A DNA stretch of 30,045 nucleotides from JBEVEP01 sp040512755 (GTDB lineage Bacteria > Pseudomonadota > Alphaproteobacteria > Rhizobiales > Rhizobiaceae), in assembly GCA_040512755.1 (NCBI GenBank), contig JBEVEP010000051.1, positions 1 to 30,045 on the forward strand, read 5' to 3'. Within the stretch, counting starts at the first letter, position 1. Each line of letters starts with the position of its first letter. The translations under genes were made by a program, and so were the position numbers. Positions 14,626-22,761 of the stretch are shown piece by piece. Below the pieces are notes generated by a model. The model made no database searches and was not told the DNA's origin. It saw only the letters and a program-made list of their open reading frames with translations.

Positions 14626-15024
14626 ATGCCCATGTATCGCGCTGTGACACGTAACATCGCCGTAAAGGTCGAGCCCTTCTATCTCGATGACCGTTCCGAT
14701 CCCGCCGAAAACCGCTATGTCTGGGCATACAGGGTGACCATCGACAACCAGTCGAACGACTTCGTGCAACTTCTTTCGCGCTACTGGCACATCACAGACG
14801 GCATTGGCCGCGTGGAAGAGGTGCGCGGTGCAGGTGTTGTCGGCGAACAGCCTGAGCTCAATCCGGGCGACAGCTACCAGTATACGTCTGGCTGCCCGCT
14901 CACGACGCCGTCGGGCATCATGGTCGGGCACTATACGATGAAGAACAATCGCGGCGAATTGTTCGACATCGCCATTCCGGCCTTCTCGCTCGACATTCCA
15001 AGCAAGACGCGGACAGTGAATTGA
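14626..15024 (+). CDS. apaG: ApaG/CorD protein
   Basis: The 132-residue protein is a full-length ApaG: an all-beta (fibronectin III-like) fold with YRAVTRNIAVKVEPFYLDD at the N-terminus, the strongly conserved VTIDNQSNDFVQLLSRYWHI, the GEQPELNPGDSYQYTSGCPL segment at ~74-93 and GHYTMKNNRGELFD at ~101-114. ApaG is linked in enterobacteria to Co2+ resistance and Mg2+ efflux and its biochemical role is unclear; corA lies 4.4 kb downstream but is not co-transcribed. Start ATG 14626 gives the family's usual N-terminus; a second ATG follows two codons later. Confidence 0.93.
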   Translation: MPMYRAVTRNIAVKVEPFYLDDRSDPAENRYVWAYRVTIDNQSNDFVQLLSRYWHITDGIGRVEEVRGAGVVGEQPELNPGDSYQYTSGCPLTTPSGIMVGHYTMKNNRGELFDIAIPAFSLDIPSKTRTVN

Positions 15025-15037
15025 CTTGAACGCGTTG

Positions 15038-15066
15038 CCGCCGCCCGGAAAAGAGGCGAGCGGCGG
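15038..15066. terminator. Stem-loop after apaG
   Basis: CCGCCGC (15038-15044) and GCGGCGG (15060-15066) form a 7-bp GC stem with a 15-base loop between the convergent apaG and hslO genes. No T-run follows; termination is inferred from position. Confidence 0.35.
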
Positions 15067-15162
15067 ACACCGGTTCTCTCTGGACTTTCGAGCCCAGGCC
15101 CTCTGCCTCACCCGGTCGGGGATGGGGCAAGGAGCGGATAGTCCGATTCTGGCGCTGCCCGA

Positions 15163-16158
15163 TCAGTCCTGCCCGTCGGCCGCGAACTCTGCCGGATCGA
15201 ACTCATACTTCTTGGAGCAAAACTCGCAATTGACATGGATCGCACCGTTTTCAGTGCTCTCTTCTATCTCGTCCGCCGAGAATCCTTCCAGGATCGCGCG
15301 AATCTTCGGCCGCGAGCAGGAGCAGCGATCGATGACATGCACGCCCTGGAAGACCCGCACCCCATGCTCGTGGAACAGGCGATAGAGAAGGCGCTCCGCG
15401 CCGACCGTCGGGTCGGTCAACTCCGACGCCTCGATGGTTGAAAGCAGCGCCAGCACTTCCCGCCAGGAATTGTCTGTCGGATCATGGGTCTGGCCATCGT
15501 CGCCATCTCCACCCGGCAAGTCGGGCAAACGCAGCCTTTCCGGCGCTTCCGGGAGGAACTGGGCGATAAGCCCGCCGGCCCGCCAGTGCTCCCTGCGGCC
15601 GCCCTCACCCGCCAGAACCATCTTGGCGACGGAAAGGCGAACGTCGGTCGGGATCTGCTCCGACTGGCGGAAATAGACGCGCGCGACCTCCTCTATCGAG
15701 GAACCGTCCAACTGCACGATGCCCTGATAGCGCTGGGTGTGAGGTCCCTGGTCGATCGTGAGGGCAAGAACGCCTGTGCCAAGCAGTTCTTCCGGCGAGT
15801 CCTTGCCATCCGCGACCGCCTCCGCCAACCGCTGCTCGTCGAAGCGCGCATAGGCGCGCAGCGACTCCGGCGTCGAAAAATCGGCAACCAGCATATCGAC
15901 CGGACCGTCCGAGCGGGTCTGCAGGATGAACTTGCCGTCGAATTTCAGCGACGTTCCAAGCAGCACCGTGAGCACGATCGCTTCCGCGAGCAGCCGCGCA
16001 ACGGGCTCCGGATAATCATGGCGGTCCAGAATCTGGTCGAGCAGCGGGCCGAGCTGGACGCTGCGTCCGCGTATGTCGAGAGGGCCAACTTCGAAAGGCA
16101 CGACATGATCGTCGCCGGCAAAGCCGAATTCGCCAAGTTTGCGTTCTGTTTCAGCCAA
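15163..16158 (-). CDS. hslO: Redox-regulated chaperone Hsp33
   Basis: Hsp33 is a cytoplasmic holdase activated by oxidative unfolding. The 331-residue protein has the N-terminal core (DFSTPESLRAYARFD, GVLALTIDQGPHTQRYQGIV, SEQIPTDVRLSV) and the C-terminal zinc switch: C279-x-C281 in RCSCSRPKI and C311-x-x-C314 in NCEFCSKKYEFD. All four zinc cysteines are present, so redox activation should be intact. An inserted acidic stretch PGGDGDDGQTHDPTD at ~220-234 is seen in rhizobial members. It lies 100 bases after the argF stop on the same strand, the frequent argD-argF-hslO order of rhizobia. Confidence 0.95.
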   Translation of the reverse strand: MAETERKLGEFGFAGDDHVVPFEVGPLDIRGRSVQLGPLLDQILDRHDYPEPVARLLAEAIVLTVLLGTSLKFDGKFILQTRSDGPVDMLVADFSTPESLRAYARFDEQRLAEAVADGKDSPEELLGTGVLALTIDQGPHTQRYQGIVQLDGSSIEEVARVYFRQSEQIPTDVRLSVAKMVLAGEGGRREHWRAGGLIAQFLPEAPERLRLPDLPGGDGDDGQTHDPTDNSWREVLALLSTIEASELTDPTVGAERLLYRLFHEHGVRVFQGVHVIDRCSCSRPKIRAILEGFSADEIEESTENGAIHVNCEFCSKKYEFDPAEFAADGQD

Positions 16159-16258
16159 TGGACCAATCCCAGGCAGCGAGCCGGCGAGGCGCCGGAACGC
16201 GCAGTTTCAAATTACAACGAGGATGATCCGCGCCAGATAGGAACGCCGCCGGGCGCGA

Positions 16259-17173
<915 letters not shown>

Positions 17174-17186
17174 AGAGTACTCCGGC

Positions 17187-18383
17187 TCAGTCTGCGGTCG
17201 CAGCGGCCGGCTGCGAAAGGGATTTGGCGCCGGCACGGATGCGGTCGAGCGCGATCCGGATTTCCTCGTCGGTGACCGTCAGAGGCGGCAGCAGCCGCAG
17301 CACGTTGTCGCCAGCGGGTGCGGCGAGCAGTTTTTCATCCCGCAGCGCGCCGTTCACCTTGATATTCGATTGCTTGCATTCCAGCCCGAGCAGAAGACCG
17401 ATGCCGCGAATGCCTTCCACCACATCGGGGAATTCGTCGGCGATCGCCGCCAGACCCTGCTTCAGCAACAGCGCTTTGCGGTTGACGTCGTCTAGAAACC
17501 CATCGCCCAGGACAATATCGAGCACGGCATTGCCGACTGCCATGGCGAGCGGATTGCCGCCGAAAGTCGTTCCATGCACGCCGGCTGTCATGCCCATCGC
17601 TGCGTCATCGGTGGCCAGGCAGGCGCCCATCGGGAAGCCGCCGCCAATCCCCTTCGCGACGGCCATGATGTCGGGTTGAACTCCCGACCATTCATAGGCG
17701 AAGAGCCTTCCGGTACGGCCAACGCCGCACTGCACCTCATCGTATATCAGCAGCAAACTGTGCTTGTCGCACAGCTCGCGCAACCGCTTCAGTGACGCTG
17801 CCGGAAATTGGCGTATTCCGCCCTCGCCCTGCACCGGTTCGAGCAGGATAGCGGCCGTTTCGGGTCCGATCAGCTTTTCAACAGCGTCGACATCATCGAA
17901 CGCAACCTGATCGAAGCCATCGGCCTTGGGACCGAAGCCTTCGAGATATTTCTGTTGCCCGCCTGCGGCTATGGTCGCAAGCGTGCGGCCATGGAATGCG
18001 CCTTCGAAGGTGATCGTGCGATAGCGTTCCGGACGGCCGTTCACATAGTGCCAGCGGCGCGCGGTCTTGATCGCGCATTCGAGCGCCTCCGCCCCCGAAT
18101 TCGTGAAGAATACCTTATCGGCAAAGCTGTTCGCCACGAGACGCTCACCGAGCCGACGCTGGCCGGGAATCTCATAGAGATTGGAGACATGCCAGAGTTT
18201 GCCAGCCTGCGCGGTGATGGCGTCGACAAGATGCGGATGGCTGTGGCCGAGCGAATTGACGGCAATGCCGCCGGCGAAATCGAGATATCGATTGCCATCC
18301 TCGGTAATCAGCCAGCTGCCCACGCCCCGCTCGAACGCGAGGGGTGCGCGCGCAAAAGTCTCGTAAAGCGCCGAACCGCTCAT
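17187..18383 (-). CDS. argD: Acetylornithine aminotransferase
   Basis: This PLP-dependent class III aminotransferase converts N-acetylglutamate semialdehyde to N-acetylornithine, two steps before ArgF. The 398-residue product shows NSGAEALECAIK at ~95-106, the cofactor aspartate D215 in LLIYDEVQCGVGRTG and the Schiff-base lysine K244 in MAVAKGIGGGFPMGA. The start ATG 18383 (MSGSALYETF) has GGAG upstream and the family's length; the frame stays open to 18641 but that part overlaps a terminator hairpin and is not coding. It is the first gene of the argD-argF unit and diverges from gcrA. Confidence 0.95.
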   Translation of the reverse strand: MSGSALYETFARAPLAFERGVGSWLITEDGNRYLDFAGGIAVNSLGHSHPHLVDAITAQAGKLWHVSNLYEIPGQRRLGERLVANSFADKVFFTNSGAEALECAIKTARRWHYVNGRPERYRTITFEGAFHGRTLATIAAGGQQKYLEGFGPKADGFDQVAFDDVDAVEKLIGPETAAILLEPVQGEGGIRQFPAASLKRLRELCDKHSLLLIYDEVQCGVGRTGRLFAYEWSGVQPDIMAVAKGIGGGFPMGACLATDDAAMGMTAGVHGTTFGGNPLAMAVGNAVLDIVLGDGFLDDVNRKALLLKQGLAAIADEFPDVVEGIRGIGLLLGLECKQSNIKVNGALRDEKLLAAPAGDNVLRLLPPLTVTDEEIRIALDRIRAGAKSLSQPAAATAD

Positions 18384-18415
18384 TATCTCTACTCCGGAAG
18401 GACGGCAGGGATCGT

Positions 18416-18480
18416 GCGGAAGCCGCCGCTCCCTTCGCCGGCCGAGAAACCAAAAAAGCCGCCCAAGCGGCGGCTTCCGC
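18416..18480 (-). terminator. Minus-strand terminator within a larger palindrome, upstream of argD
   Basis: On the minus strand AGCCGCC (18475-18469), a five-base loop, GGCGGCT (18463-18457) and six T form a good intrinsic terminator, 70 bases before the argD ATG. In addition GCGGAAGCCGCCGCT (18416-18430, plus strand) and AGCGGCGGCTTCCGC (18466-18480) are exact 15-bp inverted copies, so the same left arm can pair with either of two partners. It may terminate a short upstream transcript or act in an argD leader. Confidence 0.6.
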
Positions 18481-18549
18481 TGTGTATCAGGTTTTTTGCC
18501 CGTGATGTCAACCAAGCTCAAGGGGCGGCAGCCGCTTCTGGATTGCTTT

Positions 18550-18811
18550 GAGTCGCCTCGCGATAAAGACCATCTACGCCGGTCAACTTCGGCAGTTTGG
18601 CGCGATCCTCTATTGACAATGGAACGTATAATCGTCGGCAAGTTGGGGAAAACCGAAAAAACCGATTCCGGCCATGTCGGCGGACTCTTGTCACGGAGTC
18701 ATGTGACGAGTAATTTGAGGCCAAGAAAAAACTAGATTTCGTGCGGCGGACCTAGTCACAAGCGTATATGTGGTACGGCTCCCCGGCATCAGCCGGGCCG
18801 TGGAAGGATTC
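18550..18811 (+). promoter_or_regulatory. Cluster of five GANTC methylation sites upstream of gcrA
   Basis: GANTC sites occur at 18550, 18664, 18683, 18696 and 18807 in the argD-gcrA gap, several times the density expected by chance at this base composition. GANTC is the target of the cell-cycle methyltransferase CcrM, and GcrA acts on promoters with methylated GANTC. A GTCAC/GTGAC inverted repeat (18690-18694, 18703-18707) surrounds one site. Confidence 0.55.
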
Positions 18812-18844
18812 CGACCGCCGCAGACTGGATCAGGAGCATGTCTC

Positions 18845-19360
18845 ATGAACTGGAATGACGAACGCGTCGAACTCCTCAGGAAACTCTGGGCGGAGGGCTT
18901 GAGCGCGAGCCAGATCGCAGCGCAGCTTGGCGGGGTCAGCCGCAATGCGGTCATCGGCAAGGTTCATCGCCTCAAGCTCTCCAGCCGTGGGCGGGCGACT
19001 CCTGCCCCCGTGCGCCAGAAAAGGGCATCATCGGGGGCCAGCGGAGGCAAGACAGTCACCCGCGCGGCAACCGCAAGCCGGTCGATGCCGGTGTCGATCG
19101 GCGCAACCGCGCTGCAGACGCAGTTCGAGGTGGAGCCGGTCGTCCGGCATCATATCCGCCCGGTAGAAAACGTCGTGGTTCCGATCTCGCGCCGCCTGCA
19201 GCTCGTTCAACTGAACGAGCGCACCTGCAAGTGGCCGAATGGCGACCCACTGTCGGAGGATTTCAGCTTCTGCGGCAACGACAGTTCCGAAGGGCCCTAT
19301 TGCACATATCACTCAAGGATCGCGTTTCAACCGGCGTCAGAGCGGCGCCGCCATCGATAG
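18845..19360 (+). CDS. gcrA: Cell-cycle regulator GcrA
   Basis: GcrA is an alphaproteobacterial transcription factor that binds sigma-70 RNA polymerase and promoters carrying methylated GANTC. The 171-residue protein has the N-terminal DNA-binding helix-turn-helix (MNWNDERVELLRKLWAEGLS, SASQIAAQLGGVSRNAVIGK) and the C-terminal sigma-interacting domain with the CKWPNGDP...FCGN...PYCTYHSRIA cysteine pattern. The linker of ~70 residues is rich in Ala, Arg and Ser. Start ATG 18845 follows AGGAGC at 18831-18836. The upstream region is rich in GANTC sites. It is convergent with corA and ends in the terminator at 19393-19420. Confidence 0.95.
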   Translation: MNWNDERVELLRKLWAEGLSASQIAAQLGGVSRNAVIGKVHRLKLSSRGRATPAPVRQKRASSGASGGKTVTRAATASRSMPVSIGATALQTQFEVEPVVRHHIRPVENVVVPISRRLQLVQLNERTCKWPNGDPLSEDFSFCGNDSSEGPYCTYHSRIAFQPASERRRHR

Positions 19361-19392
19361 AAACCCGCCAATCCTCCCTGGGCGGGCACCTC

Positions 19393-19420
19393 CGGCTGGC
19401 GTCAAAGCCAGCCGTTTTTT
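19393..19420 (+). terminator. Intrinsic terminator of gcrA, overlapping the corA 3' end
   Basis: CGGCTGGC (19393-19400), the loop GTCAAA, GCCAGCCG (19407-19414) and six T form a textbook terminator for gcrA. Its 3' half lies inside the last codons and stop of the convergent corA gene (NGWL, stop). Confidence 0.9.
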
Positions 19421-20412
19421 CTGAACCGCCAATGGAGGAACAGGCAGATGATGACGATGATGAACAGCACCATCTGATATCCGAACGCCATCCGCAGTTC
19501 CGGCATATTTTCGAAGTTCATGCCGTAGATCCCTGCCACTGCCGTCGGCACGGCCAGGATCGCCGCCCATGAGGCAAGTTTCTTGGCAATTGCCGTTTCC
19601 TGGCTCTGCCCCACCAGCAGGCTTGCCTCGAAGGCGAAGGCGAGCACCTCGCGCAGATTGTCGATCTTTTCCTGCACCGTGCGGATGTGGTCGGTCACGT
19701 CGCGAAACAGCGGATGCATCGCCGCGCGTATCTGCGGCAGGTCCGAGCCGGTTAGCCTGCGGCAGACCTCCACCAGTGGGCCGGCCGCATTGCGCAGGCG
19801 CAACAGATCGCGGCGGAGCATGTAAAGCCTTTCGATATCGGCCGCCGTCATCGGGCGGACGAGCACCCTGTCTTCGATCGCGTCGACCTCGTCCTCGATC
19901 TGCTCCAGCACGGGCATGTAATTGTCGACGATGAAGTCCAGGATGGCGTACAGGATGAAGTCCTCGCCCTTGGCAAGCGCCGACGGGCAGGTTTCCCAGT
20001 GCTGGCGGACTGCAGTGTATGACGTCGACGGGCCGTGCCGGACACTGACGATATATCCCCTACCGACGAACAGATGCGTCTCGCCGAACGTGACACGGCC
20101 GTCGATCAACTGTGCGGTGCGGGCGACAATGAACAACGCGTCGCCATATTGCTCGAGCTTTGGCCGCTGGTGCGGATGTTCCGCGTCCTCGATCGCCAGA
20201 TCGTGCAATTGGAATTGACGCTGGACGCGAAGCAACAGCTCCCGGCTTGGCTCCAGCAGGCCGATCCAGACGACATGCCCCTCTTTGGAAGCCCATTGGC
20301 CGGCTTCCTCAATCGCAATGTCGGCTACGCGGTGTCCGGACGCGTAAACGCTCGACGCGACGACACCCTCCTCGGGCTCGGCTGTGGCTTTGACGTTTCG
20401 CGCGACTTCCAT
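19402..20412 (-). CDS. corA: CorA-family magnesium/divalent cation transporter
   Basis: CorA is a pentameric inner-membrane channel for Mg2+ (also Co2+). The 336-residue protein has a long cytoplasmic N-terminal domain (IEDAEHPHQRPKLEQYGDAL, then a coiled region at ~170-270) and two C-terminal membrane helices. The signature GMN selectivity motif is at ~297-299 in YGMNFENMPEL, between the helices, and the protein ends with a positively charged tail. Length and arrangement are normal. The ATG is preceded by GAGG. The composite palindromic repeat at 20453 lies just upstream. Confidence 0.93.
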   Translation of the reverse strand: MEVARNVKATAEPEEGVVASSVYASGHRVADIAIEEAGQWASKEGHVVWIGLLEPSRELLLRVQRQFQLHDLAIEDAEHPHQRPKLEQYGDALFIVARTAQLIDGRVTFGETHLFVGRGYIVSVRHGPSTSYTAVRQHWETCPSALAKGEDFILYAILDFIVDNYMPVLEQIEDEVDAIEDRVLVRPMTAADIERLYMLRRDLLRLRNAAGPLVEVCRRLTGSDLPQIRAAMHPLFRDVTDHIRTVQEKIDNLREVLAFAFEASLLVGQSQETAIAKKLASWAAILAVPTAVAGIYGMNFENMPELRMAFGYQMVLFIIVIICLFLHWRFRKNGWL

Positions 20413-20452
20413 CGCAGCCTCCCCGATGGGAATGGCCAGATACCCGCTGACC

Positions 20453-20553
20453 TAGAGCAAGTCGCCCGAAACCGGAAGCGGGCGACTTGCACCAGGCCAT
20501 TGTCTTGCGCATCGGATTGATCCGAAACCGCATAGCACTTTCGGTCCGATGCT
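20453..20553 (-). repeat. Composite palindromic repeat, copy 1
   Basis: Two adjoining stem-loops: GCAAGTCGCCCG (20457-20468) with CGGGCGACTTGC (20479-20490), and GCATCGGA (20509-20516)/TCCGATGC (20545-20552) enclosing CCGAAA (20522-20527)/TTTCGG (20539-20544). The same pair in opposite orientation makes up 29621-29727. It lies in the corA-phoU gap; no gene is seen in 20413-20663. Confidence 0.75.
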
Positions 20554-20663
20554 GTGAGCCTAGCGCATGCCCGCTGAAATTGTAATCGCTATCTCAAGCT
20601 TCGTCCGCAGATTCAAAGCGTTACATCGCTTCACGCCGGAATATCCATCTCACAGCGGATCGG

Positions 20664-21386
20664 TCACGGAGTTTCTTGGCGCGGCATGACAACGCGATGG
20701 CTCTTGTCTTCCTTCGGGCGGTCGGGCGGCATCTGGTCGCCTGTGACGACATAGTAAACCGTCTCGGCAACATTCGTCGCATGGTCCCCGATGCGCTCTA
20801 TGTTCTTGGCGCAAAACAGAAGATGCGTGCAGGCGGTGATGTTGCGCGGGTCCTCCATCATATAGGTGAGCAACTCGCGAAACAGCGACGTGTACATGGC
20901 GTCGATCTGGTCGTCGCGGTCACGCACGAAACCAAGACGTTCGACCGAGCGCGATGCATAAGCGTCGAGCACATCCTTGAGCTGGGTGAGCGCCAGCTCA
21001 GCCAGGGCCTGCAGGCCGCGAAAGAGGCTGAAGGGATGGCGGGCTTCGCTCACGGCGACAACGCGCTTGGCGATGTTCTTGCCAAGATCGCCGACACGCT
21101 CCAGATCAGCCGATATGCGGATCGCTCCGATCACTTCGCGCAGATCGTCCGCCATGGGCTGCCGCTTCGCGATCACCACGATGGCTTTGTCGTCGATGTC
21201 CCGCTGCGCTTCGTCCAGGAATGCGTCGTCGCTGATGACCTTCGCGGCAAGTCCGGCATCGGCGTTGACGAGCGCCGACACGGCCTGGTCGACCATCCGT
21301 TCGGCATGTCCCGCCATGGCCGCAATGCGGTTGGCGAGATATTTCAGCTCCTCGTCGAATGACCGGACAATGTGCTGCGAGTGCAT
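20664..21386 (-). CDS. phoU: Phosphate transport system regulator PhoU
   Basis: PhoU is a cytoplasmic, dimeric all-helical protein that couples the Pst phosphate transporter to the PhoR kinase and keeps the Pho regulon off when phosphate is ample. The 240-residue chain has two repeats of three helices with the metal-binding acidic patterns (DDKAIVVIAKRQPMADDLRE, ISADLERVGDLGKNIAKRV at ~91-109, and the second copy CAKNIERIGDHATNVAETVY at ~192-211). It normally lies between pstB and phoB, but here neither neighbour is present: corA lies downstream and a repeat plus a small exported protein gene upstream. Confidence 0.94.
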   Translation of the reverse strand: MHSQHIVRSFDEELKYLANRIAAMAGHAERMVDQAVSALVNADAGLAAKVISDDAFLDEAQRDIDDKAIVVIAKRQPMADDLREVIGAIRISADLERVGDLGKNIAKRVVAVSEARHPFSLFRGLQALAELALTQLKDVLDAYASRSVERLGFVRDRDDQIDAMYTSLFRELLTYMMEDPRNITACTHLLFCAKNIERIGDHATNVAETVYYVVTGDQMPPDRPKEDKSHRVVMPRQETP

Positions 21387-21401
21387 TGCAAATCAACTTT
21401 C

Positions 21402-21448
21402 TAGAGCAATTCCGGGAAAGGTGGAAACCGCTTTCCGCCCGGAATTGC
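21402..21448. repeat. Palindromic intergenic repeat upstream of phoU
   Basis: GCAATTCCGGG (21406-21416) and CCCGGAATTGC (21438-21448) are exact inverted copies, with inner GAAAG/CTTTC pairing, preceded by CTAGA. Remaining sequence in 21387-21692 shows no gene; a CCCGG/CCGGG pair at about 21544-21571 may be another stem. Confidence 0.7.
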
Positions 21449-21692
21449 GTCAAAACAAAAAACTTGAGCGAGCCGCGATGCAGTCAGAACTGAACGACCC
21501 TAACGTCGGACAAACGTTGCCGACAACATCTCCATAAGCTACCCGGATGACGAAAAAAAGAAACCCGGGTTTCAACCGCCGGTGTTGATTTCCGGGCTTA
21601 CCGCCGTCGCAATCGGCATGACAACAACAGGAGGCCAACAATGTGGCTGACCTCAAGTGCTTGCGCTTGGGGCCAGGCTGTAGGCGGCTGTC

Positions 21693-22031
21693 TCAGACCT
21701 TCTGGACGGACAGAACGTTACCGGACGTATCGACCACGCAGGTGGCGCGAGAACCGCGGACGTCGAGGTCGACCTGGTACTTCTGGGCATCGAGTTGCGA
21801 GGAACTGACCGGCAGGATGCCGGAGCTGTCCACACCGAAGGACGTGGAAGCAGCGGTGGCGCATGTCAGCTGCAGGTCAGCCGGCGCTGTCTGCGAGAGA
21901 TTGCGGACACTGCCCGGCGTCGGCGAGTCCGACACGCAGCCGGTCGCCAGCGAAACCACGAAACCGACGCAGATCGCCTTCACTGCCGGACCAAACACGG
22001 CCGGTATTTCCAAAGGTTTGGAGCAGCTCAT
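21693..22031 (-). CDS. Small exported protein, possible lipoprotein
   Basis: The 112-residue product is not recognised. An N-terminal hydrophobic stretch (VKAICVGFVVSLATGCVSD) ends in a cysteine at residue 32 preceded by ATG, a weak lipobox, so it is probably exported and perhaps lipid-anchored. The ~75-residue mature part is Ser/Thr-rich with two cysteines that could form a disulfide. The start ATG 22031 follows the stop of the L,D-transpeptidase gene by only six bases, so they are one operon; a later GTG at codon 17 would give a more standard signal. A cell-envelope role is inferred from the operon. Confidence 0.65.
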   Translation of the reverse strand: MSCSKPLEIPAVFGPAVKAICVGFVVSLATGCVSDSPTPGSVRNLSQTAPADLQLTCATAASTSFGVDSSGILPVSSSQLDAQKYQVDLDVRGSRATCVVDTSGNVLSVQKV

Positions 22032-22037
22032 GAGTGG

Positions 22038-22745
22038 TCAGACCCCCTTGTAAAGAGAAGCGCCCTGCATCAACACCACCACCTTCGCGCCCACGTTGAT
22101 GCGTGAATGAAGGTCGATGATGTCGTCATTGTTCATGCGGATGCATCCTGAAGACACGTCAAGGCCGATCGACCACGGCTCCGGCGTGCCATGGATGCGA
22201 TAGATCGTGTCCTGATCGCCTTCGTACAGGTAGAGCGCGCGGGCGCCGAGCGGATTGTCGGGACCGCCCGGCTGGCCACCGGCAAACTTCGCGGCATTGG
22301 GATCGCGCTTGACCATTTCGGCTGGCGGCGTCCAGGTCGGCCATTCCGCCGTGCGCCCGACACGAACGATCCCCGCCCATCCGAAACCTTCACGGCCGAC
22401 GCCAATGCCATAGCGGATCGCGGTGAAGCCCGGCTGAACGAGATAGAGGAAATGCTTATTGCCGTCGATGATGATGGTCCCCGGTTTCTCGGCGGTGCGA
22501 AACTTGACAACCTGCCGCCGAAACTCCTCCGGCACCTGTTTGTGCGCCGCATAGTATTTGCGCGCATTCTTGCGGTCGTATTCGACCCATTTACGGGTCT
22601 TGGGGTCAAAGATCTGTGTTTGAGCCGCATAAGCGAGCGTCGCGCCGATCGCAACTGCCAGCGTCACACAGGCCGCAGTCGTCAGTCCGCGACGCGGGGC
22701 TCCGTCCCTGAACATTTGACGCAGCTTCCGGAACACAACAATCAT
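22038..22745 (-). CDS. L,D-transpeptidase (YkuD family)
   Basis: This 235-residue periplasmic enzyme would form 3-3 peptidoglycan cross-links or attach proteins to peptidoglycan. A signal/anchor segment ends near AYA (residues 22-40). The YkuD catalytic domain spans ~87-230 with H185 in RIHGTPEPWS and the nucleophile C201 in SSGCIRMNNDD; the spacing is that of active family members. The middle region (KWVEYDRKNARKYYAA) is typical of rhizobial forms. It is followed after six bases by the small exported protein gene, and preceded by the binding protein gene 16 bases upstream, suggesting a three-gene transcript. Confidence 0.92.
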   Translation of the reverse strand: MIVVFRKLRQMFRDGAPRRGLTTAACVTLAVAIGATLAYAAQTQIFDPKTRKWVEYDRKNARKYYAAHKQVPEEFRRQVVKFRTAEKPGTIIIDGNKHFLYLVQPGFTAIRYGIGVGREGFGWAGIVRVGRTAEWPTWTPPAEMVKRDPNAAKFAGGQPGGPDNPLGARALYLYEGDQDTIYRIHGTPEPWSIGLDVSSGCIRMNNDDIIDLHSRINVGAKVVVLMQGASLYKGV

Positions 22746-22761
22746 AGACCCAACCTCGCCT

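Noticed and set aside
18601..18640. TTGACA and TATAAT in the argD-gcrA gap as a gcrA promoter
   Set aside because: The two hexamers are only about eight bases apart, far too close for a sigma-70 promoter.
18384..18641. N-terminal extension of ArgD
   Set aside because: The open frame passes through a terminator hairpin; ATG 18383 gives normal length and a ribosome site.
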